64,000 nt of DNA, taken from contig NZ_JABKKF010000009.1 in the NCBI RefSeq assembly GCF_013166605.1, positions 143,229 to 207,228 on the forward strand. The letters are read 5' to 3'. The stretch is from Xylanibacter muris (GTDB lineage Bacteria > Bacteroidota > Bacteroidia > Bacteroidales > Bacteroidaceae). Below the pieces are notes generated by a model that was not told the origin of the DNA, made no database searches, and saw only the letters and a list, made by a program, of their open reading frames with translations. Below are positions 52,194-59,097 of the stretch, piece after piece (positions within the stretch are counted from its first letter, which is position 1; each line of letters opens with the position of its first letter). Made by a program: the position numbers and the translations under genes.

Positions 52194-53234
52194 TTATTTC
52201 TGTATTTTGTCTTTTAGGGCAGGAGAGTGCCACACGGCATTTTTCCCTTTTTCATCGGAGTAGATGAAATATGCCATGAGTTCAGGATGGTTTTCCAATA
52301 TGGTCATGGCTTTATCGAGTCCTGTCACCATGAAAGCCGTTGCATAGGCATCGGCTGTCGCACAATTGTCGGCAAAAACAGTTGCGGAGAGAATCGTGTG
52401 CTGTACAGGATAACCTGTTGCCGGATCTATTGTATGGGCATATTTCTTTCCGTTTCTGTAATAAAAGTTACGGTAGTTGCCGCTTGTTGCCATAGCTTTT
52501 GAAGTCAGACTGATAACAGTTTGTATCTTTGGGCTTGTATTAAGGCTGTCGTCTGTAGGTTTTGTCACACCGATTTTCCATTCCTGTTGCTTTTCATTCT
52601 TGCCTCTTACGACAATCTCTCCGCCTATTTCCACCATAAAGTTTTCAATGCCTTTACCTTTCAGGTAATTTGCTATCACGTCACTTCCGTATCCTTTGGC
52701 AATGGCAGAGAAATCGAGCATGATTCCAGGATTTTCCTTTATGACCTTTCCGTTTTTTATTCTTACATTCTTGTAGCCGGTGAACTTTCTCAGACTGTCC
52801 ACTGTAGCTTTGTCCGGATATATTCCGTTTTTAAAACCGAATCCCCATGCGTTTACCAATGGTGCTACGGTTATATCGAATGCACCGTCGGTGTCTTCTG
52901 ATATCTTTTGTGACAAGTTGAATATATATGTAAACATGTCGTTGATTTTTGTCGGTGTGTTGTCATTTACATGGCTTACCGTTGAGTGTCTGTTAAATAT
53001 AGACAAACACTCGTCAACCTTTTGCAACTCGTCTTTTATTTCATTATTGATGCTGTGGTCATATTGATATATGATACTGTATGCTGTACCGAATATGAAA
53101 CCTTTGTCGTGTTGAAACGGTATTGATTGCTGTTTCTTTACGATGAGAAAGGTTCCTGCTATGAGAAATATAAGGAATGGTAGTTTCCATGCCCATTTTT
53201 TCTTATTTGCATTAATGTTTGATGACTCTTTCAT
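52194..53234 (-). CDS. apbE: FAD:protein FMN transferase (ApbE)
   Basis: A 346-residue exported flavin transferase that attaches FMN covalently to threonine in subunits such as RnfG/NqrC. An N-terminal membrane anchor (LPFLIFLIAGTFLIV) is followed by conserved motifs: DFSAIAKGYGSD, MVEIGGEIVVRGKN, HTIDPATGYP and the late ADAYATAFMVTG with the metal-binding Asp/Thr. The gene lies 12 nt after DUF6048. The Rnf or Nqr target is not in this window. Confidence 0.94.
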   Translation of the reverse strand: MKESSNINANKKKWAWKLPFLIFLIAGTFLIVKKQQSIPFQHDKGFIFGTAYSIIYQYDHSINNEIKDELQKVDECLSIFNRHSTVSHVNDNTPTKINDMFTYIFNLSQKISEDTDGAFDITVAPLVNAWGFGFKNGIYPDKATVDSLRKFTGYKNVRIKNGKVIKENPGIMLDFSAIAKGYGSDVIANYLKGKGIENFMVEIGGEIVVRGKNEKQQEWKIGVTKPTDDSLNTSPKIQTVISLTSKAMATSGNYRNFYYRNGKKYAHTIDPATGYPVQHTILSATVFADNCATADAYATAFMVTGLDKAMTILENHPELMAYFIYSDEKGKNAVWHSPALKDKIQK

Positions 53235-53246
53235 ATCAGATACTTT

Positions 53247-53936
53247 TTATATATCTATTATTACGTTGAAATTCGCCCCGATTCGTGTATCTCCGTATTT
53301 TCCGTATCCCGGTATATACCATGTATTGCCGACACTACTGTCTTTATGGGCTATCCGGCGTTTGTATCTAACGTTCCATCCCAGATGTAATGGCCCCCAT
53401 ATCTTGGCATCTATGCCGAACACCGCCTCTATCCAGTGCTGTGAGCATGTTTCTCCAGTGATGCTGAATGAAGTGTCCCATCCCCATACAGGGTCTTGCA
53501 TTCCAGGATGTGCAATGTCTACCTTGTATGAAGTAAATGCATACCTTAGTCCTCCGAACATACGGTTTCCCGTGTGTTTGTTTTTTAGCAAATTAAGGTC
53601 GCAGCCTATTCGGAAATAAGGGGCTTGTGTCTTGTAGTAAAGTGAAGTTACCTCGTCATCATGCTTGGCGCTTCCATAGCCAATCTCGAAGATGGGAAAA
53701 TACTGGTTGTGTAGATTAATCCTTAGTGAAGCCTCGTATTCACCGTAATCTCCAAGTGTGCGCATTACAGGTCCGGCTAAATCTATGGATATAGAGAATC
53801 CCTTGAAGAATGGCACTGTGTCTTTTTGCACGGCAAATATTTTGTTTTGTGCATGCATTGCCACATAGGCAGTTAACATTATGAGACTAATTGCGAGCCT
53901 TGAAATATATATGGAAGTGTTCCGTTGAAGCGTCAT
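53247..53936 (-). CDS. DUF6048 family beta-barrel protein
   Basis: A 229-residue predicted outer-membrane barrel. A signal peptide (LAISLIMLTAYVAMHAQ) and strands such as FPIFEIGYGSAKHDD and YFRIGCDLNLLKNK are seen. I recognise it as DUF6048, which recurs together with DUF6452. Its start lies 50 bp inside the DUF6452 gene, an unusually long overlap for neighbours in this window; the next Met would remove the signal peptide, so the long form is kept. Function unknown. Confidence 0.75.
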   Translation of the reverse strand: MTLQRNTSIYISRLAISLIMLTAYVAMHAQNKIFAVQKDTVPFFKGFSISIDLAGPVMRTLGDYGEYEASLRINLHNQYFPIFEIGYGSAKHDDEVTSLYYKTQAPYFRIGCDLNLLKNKHTGNRMFGGLRYAFTSYKVDIAHPGMQDPVWGWDTSFSITGETCSQHWIEAVFGIDAKIWGPLHLGWNVRYKRRIAHKDSSVGNTWYIPGYGKYGDTRIGANFNVIIDI

Positions 53937-54372
53937 AGTTAACGTCTTTTTTGTTGATGCCTATTGAGTCGATGGCCTCATTGGTCCATCTTACTGATGT
54001 TATTTCATGAAAGTATGAAATATTGCAGTCTACGGATTCAAAGTGTGGTTGATTGGTTTTGGCAATCCACACAGTGTCACGTCTTAGCACATTAAATGTA
54101 TCTTTCAATTCAAATATCAGTGTGTCCTCGTGGTTCTGATAGCTTATCGGCAGTTCCAATACAACAGCCTTTGTCTTTTTGTTCAACAAGATACTGTCAG
54201 AACCGTTCTTTCTGTAGGTATATATTGTAAGAGTGTCGCTAAGGGTGTCTGCCACACCGTCTGCCTTATACAGTTTATATACTGTATATACTGTATTCTG
54301 TACAGGGCAGTCAATAGAAGTGCAGCTGCTTATTATTGCCGCAAGTATAATCGCTGCTATTATTTTCCCCAT
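53887..54372 (-). CDS. DUF6452 family lipoprotein
   Basis: A 161-residue predicted lipoprotein with a short signal (IIAAIILAAIISSC, lipidated Cys17) and a beta-rich body with repeated hydrophobic DTLIFELKDTFNV-type strands. Matches my recollection of DUF6452. It is immediately adjacent to the glycosyltransferase gene upstream (no gap) and overlaps the DUF6048 gene by 50 bp downstream. A joint role of the lipoprotein and the barrel is plausible, not shown. Confidence 0.75.
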   Translation of the reverse strand: MGKIIAAIILAAIISSCTSIDCPVQNTVYTVYKLYKADGVADTLSDTLTIYTYRKNGSDSILLNKKTKAVVLELPISYQNHEDTLIFELKDTFNVLRRDTVWIAKTNQPHFESVDCNISYFHEITSVRWTNEAIDSIGINKKDVNYDASTEHFHIYFKARN

Positions 54373-55323
54373 TTAAATCTCCTCCTCTATTTGATAGTCG
54401 TTTCTGGTGCTTGAGGAGCGGCTTACAAGATCACCGACGAATCCTGCAAGGAAGAACTGTGTGCCGATAATCATCATTGTAAGTGAAATGTAAAAATAGG
54501 GGGAACTTGTAACCAGTCTTTGCGGTATTCCGGATGCAAGACAATATAGCTTGTCTGTTCCGATAACGGCAGCGGATATGAAGCCTATGAAAAACATGAG
54601 TGAGCCTAAAAGGCCGAACATGTGCATGGGCTCCCGGCCAAAACAACTCAAAAACCAAAGTGTTATAAGGTCAAGATATCCGTTAAAAAAGCGGTTGAAG
54701 CCGAATTTAGATTTTCCGTATTTTCTTGCTTGATGGTGAACAATTTTCTCTCCGATTCTGCTGAAACCGGCATTTTTTGCCAGATATGGAATATATCTGT
54801 GCATTTCACCATATACCTCAATGTTTTTTACAACATCTTTTTTATATGCTTTCAGGCCACAATTGAAATCATGTAAGTTTTTTATTCCGCTTATCTTACG
54901 TGCCGTGGCATTGAAAAGTTTTGTAGGTATGGTCTTTGACAGAGGATCATAACGCTTTTGTTTGTATCCTGATACCAGGTCATAGTTCTCTTCTGTTATC
55001 ATTCTGTAAAGTTCTGGTATCTCATCCGGTGAGTCTTGCAGGTCAGCGTCCATTGTTATAACCACTTCGCCCTGTGCTTTTTTGAAGCCGCAATAAAGGG
55101 CAGGACTCTTTCCGTAGTTGCGGCGGAATTTTATTCCTTTCACCTTATCAGACTTATTCTTGAGGTCTTCTATTACTTTCCATGATTTGTCGGTTGAACC
55201 GTCATTTATGAAAATGACTTCAAAGCTGAAGTTGTTTTCATTCATAACTCGTTCAATCCATGAATAAAGTTCGGGTAAAGACTCTTCTTCGTTGTATAAT
55301 GGTACTATTACAGATATATCCAT
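54373..55323 (-). CDS. Family 2 glycosyltransferase, GtrB/DPM1-like, with two membrane helices
   Basis: A 316-residue GT2 enzyme. The GT-A domain starts with SVIVPLYNEEESLPELYSW and has FINDGSTD and the DxD-like motif MDADLQDSPDEIP. Two C-terminal membrane helices (FGLLGSLMFFIGFISAAVIG and FYISLTMMIIGTQFFLAGFV) are typical of polyisoprenyl-phosphate glucosyl or mannosyl transferases such as GtrB. It probably loads a sugar on undecaprenyl phosphate for envelope glycan decoration. Confidence 0.9.
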   Translation of the reverse strand: MDISVIVPLYNEEESLPELYSWIERVMNENNFSFEVIFINDGSTDKSWKVIEDLKNKSDKVKGIKFRRNYGKSPALYCGFKKAQGEVVITMDADLQDSPDEIPELYRMITEENYDLVSGYKQKRYDPLSKTIPTKLFNATARKISGIKNLHDFNCGLKAYKKDVVKNIEVYGEMHRYIPYLAKNAGFSRIGEKIVHHQARKYGKSKFGFNRFFNGYLDLITLWFLSCFGREPMHMFGLLGSLMFFIGFISAAVIGTDKLYCLASGIPQRLVTSSPYFYISLTMMIIGTQFFLAGFVGDLVSRSSSTRNDYQIEEEI

Positions 55324-55352
55324 ATTGATTTGTTCTTTTTGAATTTACAATG

Positions 55353-55360
55353 CAAAAGTA
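55353..55360 (-). promoter_or_regulatory. Promoter -7 element of the GT2 gene run
   Basis: Minus-strand TACTTTTG, 30 nt before the glycosyltransferase start, fits TAnnTTTG; -33 box unclear. Confidence 0.5.
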
Positions 55361-55413
55361 AGTATTTTTATTTATACAATATTATTTTTTTCTTTGTTTT
55401 CTTTGTGGTATGA

Positions 55414-55950
55414 TTATTTTGCTCTGTCTCTTTTCATGATTAGACCGACAGGAAAACTCAATACAATACCGGTCATGATGTTTATCGTCATGAAATTTAA
55501 TGCAAATGTTATTGGGCTGGTTTGTCTCAGAACTTCCAGGTTGTCGTTAATCTGTTGTTGTGTTATATCGTAATTTTTCAAGATAATTTGTGCTTCTTCA
55601 CCGTTTAGCATCTGTGTGTATGTGTTTACAAGATATCCGTTGTCGAGAAATTCGAAGTATATATATTGTGCTATGGCAAAGAGTGCTGAAGCGTAAAAGA
55701 ACATCAGTGCGTAATATGCTGCCGCTCTTCTGAAACTGATAATACCATCGCGTATGTTGTCACGGAATATACGTAGTCTTGTCGCTGCATAGAACGGACT
55801 TGACACCGCTAATATGAAACTGACAATTCCCATTATTGGATTACTCAGTCCCTGAATATAAAAAATGAAGCTTGACAGCCAAAACAAAGCAAGTAGGGCT
55901 CCATCGATACGTGCAAAAGCTTTTAGTTGTATAAATTCTTCCGGTTTCAT
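55414..55950 (-). CDS. DUF4199 family membrane protein
   Basis: A 178-residue integral membrane protein with four helices (ALLALFWLSSFIFYIQG, MGIVSFILAVSSPFY, YYALMFFYASALFAIAQY and a last one near 145-165) and a periplasmic or cytoplasmic loop between helices 3 and 4. It matches DUF4199, common in Bacteroidetes and often next to a GT2 gene as here. Function unknown. Confidence 0.82.
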   Translation of the reverse strand: MKPEEFIQLKAFARIDGALLALFWLSSFIFYIQGLSNPIMGIVSFILAVSSPFYAATRLRIFRDNIRDGIISFRRAAAYYALMFFYASALFAIAQYIYFEFLDNGYLVNTYTQMLNGEEAQIILKNYDITQQQINDNLEVLRQTSPITFALNFMTINIMTGIVLSFPVGLIMKRDRAK

Positions 55951-56015
55951 GTAACTGGTTCTGTTTTTTTATTCTGTATGTTTGTATATATTATATTAAT
56001 ATTAGTCTTGAAGTG

Positions 56016-56023
56016 CAAAAATA
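56016..56023 (-). promoter_or_regulatory. Promoter -7 element of the DUF4199 gene
   Basis: Minus-strand TATTTTTG, 66 nt before the start; fits TAnnTTTG. Divergent from the SRP RNA promoter. Confidence 0.45.
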
Positions 56024-56084
56024 CTCATTATCCATATACCAAAGTATAAAATATAGTGTTTTTTATGTTTTTTTGCGATAAAAG

Positions 56085-56123
56085 TTTGTGTGTTAGAAAA
56101 AAAAAAGATACCTTTGCACCCGC
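56085..56123 (+). promoter_or_regulatory. Promoter of the SRP RNA - tRNA-Thr unit
   Basis: TTTG at 56085-56088, 20-nt spacer, TACCTTTGCACCCGC at 56109-56123. Differs by one base from the cores ahead of tRNA-Met and tRNA-Ser. Confidence 0.85.
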
Positions 56124-56135
56124 TTAAATTAATAC

Positions 56136-56231
56136 GGGCAAGTCTTACACGGCCAGCTCCCTTCGAATCCTCCAGGACGGGAACGTAGCAAAGGTAGTTG
56201 GTTGTAGCGGTGCGATGTGAGTAGCTTGCCC
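56136..56231 (+). ncRNA. ffs: Small signal recognition particle RNA (4.5S-type)
   Basis: A 96-nt hairpin RNA. The ends GGGCAAG and CTTGCCC pair, and the apical part carries the invariant SRP domain IV signature CCAGGACGGGAACGTAGCAA, preceded by GGCCAGCTCC. It binds Ffh (gene at 11982-13322). No tetraloop-independent Alu domain is present, as expected for a short bacterial form. End positions are set by the terminal stem and may be off by a few bases. Confidence 0.9.
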
Positions 56232-56235
56232 ACCC

Positions 56236-56309
56236 GCCTCTTTAGCTCAGTTGGCCAGAGCACGTGATTTGTAATCTCGGGGTCGTTGGTTCGAATCCGA
56301 CAAGAGGCT
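56236..56309 (+). tRNA. tRNA-Thr (TGT)
   Basis: A 74-nt cloverleaf with acceptor GCCTCTT/AAGAGGC, anticodon loop TTTGTAA (anticodon TGT), T arm GTTGG TTCGAAT CCGAC and discriminator T; no encoded CCA. The anticodon stem CGTGA/TCTCG has one T-T mismatch in the middle. Only 4 nt separate it from the SRP RNA, so both are very likely cut from one transcript. Confidence 0.95.
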
Positions 56310-56311
56310 CG

Positions 56312-56337
56312 AAAAGGAGGTGACAACCTCCTTTTTT
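56312..56337 (+). terminator. Terminator after tRNA-Thr
   Basis: AAAAGGAGGT (56312-56321) pairs with ACCTCCTTTT (56326-56335), 4-nt loop, ending in a T run. Confidence 0.85.
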
Positions 56338-56429
56338 ATTATCTTAAAGATATCAATTCCATTGCAGATATTGAGTCCGTATATTATTTCCAGGTATCAT
56401 TGTTATATGCATGATTATACTTTAACATG

Positions 56430-58685
56430 TCATATATCTAATAACTTTGTCACTTCTGCCGGATTCAATGCCCATTCATACGTGTAGGTTTCATCAGCAT
56501 TTTCTTCATTTTCGGTCAATACCGATTCTTGGGCTCTTGCTTTAAGTTCGAGTAACTCGCCGATAGACAATTTTGATTCAAGCTTTTTTAGTAAAGTTTC
56601 AACAGCTTGGGCATCCGCTCCCCGTAGTGTCTGGGCCGTAAAAGGCATTTCCAGCCATACTATTTCATGTTTTTCAACATTGAGTATGCCAAAGACCAAG
56701 CCTTTTGTTAGATTTCCTTCGCTGATACGTACGGAGTGTTGGACGCATGACGGATCGTATGCCACACCCGTCTCGTCAGAAATGGCCATAGGATAAGCCG
56801 AGTCCATCCATCCCACAACAAGATTGGGCGATAGTGCCCCGACGGAATAGGCATTGCAGGTGAAGGTAATGTATCTTGCATTTGCTTTTTCCAATTCAGG
56901 AATGGACAGCTCTATGTATTCGGCAGTCCCTGTCATTTCGGGAATAGAACGTATATCACCGGAATGCTTAGCCCCGATACATGTCAGGTTGTAGTATGCG
57001 CATTCTTCCGTTTTCCCATTAAGAAAAGAAATTCGTGCACTTAAGTCCATGTCAAGATGCTGGGCATGCAATCCTTTTCCCCATTGCATGAATAAGCGTA
57101 TGGTATCCCCTTGGATAGGGAAGCGTGTACCTGTGAGTGCGCATGAGATATCATGAATAGTTGTCGCACGGTCGCCTACACTGACAGGAATATTGTATAG
57201 TCTGCGGTCAATAAATACGGACTTGTTTTTAGATGGTATTGCCTTGAAGCGGCGAATCATAGAGTTTGTATAGATGCTTTTTATGGCATCGAGTATTTTT
57301 TTGCGTTCTTCCTCGTTGTAGAGGCTTAAAAGCTTGTTTGATTCCAACTTATGTGTTCCACCCGTAATCGGGCGTGCCAGACGTGGTTGATTCGGGTCAA
57401 AATATGCATCGGCAGCATTGCCTAAAGAAAGAAGCAGGCGTGCCGGCAGTTTGTCTGAAACTTCATCAAATGCTTTCAATACCTCGTCTGTTCCAAAGCG
57501 TAATATCGTTGCAAACAGGTATCTGGCAAATAGTCCGGGGCGTTCTTTCAGAAGAGAAAGTGTCCTGGGCAGATCCTTGTCTTGGCGGGCGGTGTCAAGG
57601 TTGCCATGCCATGTGGTGTAATCTTGTTTGTAGAAGACATCGAGGATTTCACGTAGATGCTCCATTCCTTTTTTTCGTGAGTATTCTCCAAGACGTAGTG
57701 AGTGTATCATTCTAACCCACATTTCACGCTTGGGATTCATGTTGGCTGCAGCCTGTTGGGCGGTCATAGGAATCGCGTTCATCCATGTGGCGACACGCAG
57801 GCATGATTTTCTGTCGTATTTCAGCATGAGTCTCTGTTTCATACTGTTTGCCGCGTCCGAACTTTTGTCGAGCGGTCCCCATATATGATGATATAATTTC
57901 CTTGCGTGTGCTACCAATGTCTTTGGTTCGATAATTTGTATATATCCGGTTTTTTCGAACCAGAGATAGCGAAGGATGTCAGTTGGGGTTTTTAGCAGTT
58001 TTATTGCTTGTTCCTGTTTATTATGTCTGACAAGCAGTTTTATTGCCAGCATGGCTGTCTCTTTCATCTTTATATTCGTGTCTGGCAAGTCATAGATTTG
58101 TAATAATTGTTCCAGTGAGTCTTTTTGTGTCGCGTCAAGTGGAGTTGCGGATGTGAGAAGCGATTCAAAAATTATCTTCATATCCTTGTCGGTAAGGAGG
58201 CGAAGTTCTTTTAATCTGCTTCCCTGGCCTTTATATATGAAGTTAGAGGTCTTGAAGGGAGTGCTGCAGAATGGACATCCGTTATACCGTTCGACAGGAA
58301 AAGTGTTTTCCGGTATGAAATGACCGCATGGTAGGATTGTGCCGTTCTGCACATCATCTTTATAGATGTTGGCAAATAAAGTTATAAGATGGTCGGTATA
58401 AGTTTCACCGGTAGGTATGTTCCAGTTTTTTACTAACGGTGTCCAGTTCAATTTAACACCGGTTGCCTCATCAATACTGTCGGTTATTTCTATTAGTGTA
58501 TCAGTGGAAATCTTATTAAAAGCATGCAGTAATTCTTCACTTACACAGAATCCGTTTTCCTGAAGGCGGGAAACGAATGCAATTATGTGGGCTGTGGTTT
58601 TAGAGCGCATGTCAATGCTGTTACGATTCACGTTGAGATATATGCCGTTATAGCGCAGACCCACATTTATCAATGTTTTATTCAT
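56430..58685 (-). CDS. RING-like plus TerD-like multidomain protein (MXAN_6230/SCO0854-type)
   Basis: A 751-residue protein of unknown function. Residues 115-142 form a RING-like zinc site: Cys120 and His122 (LPCGHFIP), then Cys137 and Cys140 (GCPFCSTPF). A long helical region (about 160-480) resembles repeats. Residues about 500-690 look like a TerD-type domain, with GDTIRLFMQWG, AQHLDMDLSARISFL, the acidic GDIRS, ITFTCNAYSVG and GVAYDPSCVQHSVRIS. I recall the family name MXAN_6230/SCO0854 RING domain protein from actinobacteria and myxobacteria; database confirmation is not possible here. TerD domains bind calcium in tellurite/stress systems. It stands alone between tRNA-Thr and mutS2, and no other ter gene is next to it. 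Confidence 0.7.
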   Translation of the reverse strand: MNKTLINVGLRYNGIYLNVNRNSIDMRSKTTAHIIAFVSRLQENGFCVSEELLHAFNKISTDTLIEITDSIDEATGVKLNWTPLVKNWNIPTGETYTDHLITLFANIYKDDVQNGTILPCGHFIPENTFPVERYNGCPFCSTPFKTSNFIYKGQGSRLKELRLLTDKDMKIIFESLLTSATPLDATQKDSLEQLLQIYDLPDTNIKMKETAMLAIKLLVRHNKQEQAIKLLKTPTDILRYLWFEKTGYIQIIEPKTLVAHARKLYHHIWGPLDKSSDAANSMKQRLMLKYDRKSCLRVATWMNAIPMTAQQAAANMNPKREMWVRMIHSLRLGEYSRKKGMEHLREILDVFYKQDYTTWHGNLDTARQDKDLPRTLSLLKERPGLFARYLFATILRFGTDEVLKAFDEVSDKLPARLLLSLGNAADAYFDPNQPRLARPITGGTHKLESNKLLSLYNEEERKKILDAIKSIYTNSMIRRFKAIPSKNKSVFIDRRLYNIPVSVGDRATTIHDISCALTGTRFPIQGDTIRLFMQWGKGLHAQHLDMDLSARISFLNGKTEECAYYNLTCIGAKHSGDIRSIPEMTGTAEYIELSIPELEKANARYITFTCNAYSVGALSPNLVVGWMDSAYPMAISDETGVAYDPSCVQHSVRISEGNLTKGLVFGILNVEKHEIVWLEMPFTAQTLRGADAQAVETLLKKLESKLSIGELLELKARAQESVLTENEENADETYTYEWALNPAEVTKLLDI

Positions 58686-59097
58686 AACTTAAACCTATTT
58701 AGTGATAATAATGTTAGTCGCAGATTAAAACTACAGACTTTTTCTTATGCAAACTTGTTATTACATTATATTGAAGTTCATGAAAAGAAAGCGGAAATCA
58801 CAACTCTTTTGCTAAAATGTACCTACGTGAGGTACTGATGAATAGAAGTAAGACTTGTTTGGTCCGCTTTCTTTATGTTTGATGTGTGCAAATCGAATGC
58901 AATAAAACTTGCTTTATATTGCTGATGTGCAGCTTGTCTTTTGCAAAGATATGAAAGTATTGTGTAATGTTCCTGTGTGATTAGGAAGAATTGATGTAAA
59001 ACAATTTAAAAGTTGTGTTTTTTTATATATTCGTGAATCTGTTACATACTTTTGCTTTCTGTATTGCAGATACTTGTTATCTTTGTATATACCGGTG
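58686..59097. other. 412-bp region between the RING/TerD-like gene and mutS2
   Basis: No supported gene. It holds a minus-strand TATCTTTG (58944-58951) that may be the promoter of the RING/TerD-like gene, implying a leader of about 250 nt, and within that leader a nested inverted repeat (58784-58874). Confidence 0.6.
58784..58874 (-). repeat. Nested inverted repeat in the leader of the RING/TerD-like gene
   Basis: Perfect outer arms of 12 bp (AAAGAAAGCGGA at 58784-58795 and its complement at 58863-58874), extended by CAT/ATG with one bulge, enclose a second perfect hairpin GTACCT-ACGTG-AGGTAC (58819-58835). No target-site duplication is evident. Confidence 0.6.

Noticed and set aside
59051..59085. 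Plus-strand promoter-like TTTG and TATCTTTG just before the 3' end of mutS2
   Set aside because: The spacing is 23 nt and any transcript would run antisense into mutS2 with no plus-strand gene; possible antisense RNA but unsupported.
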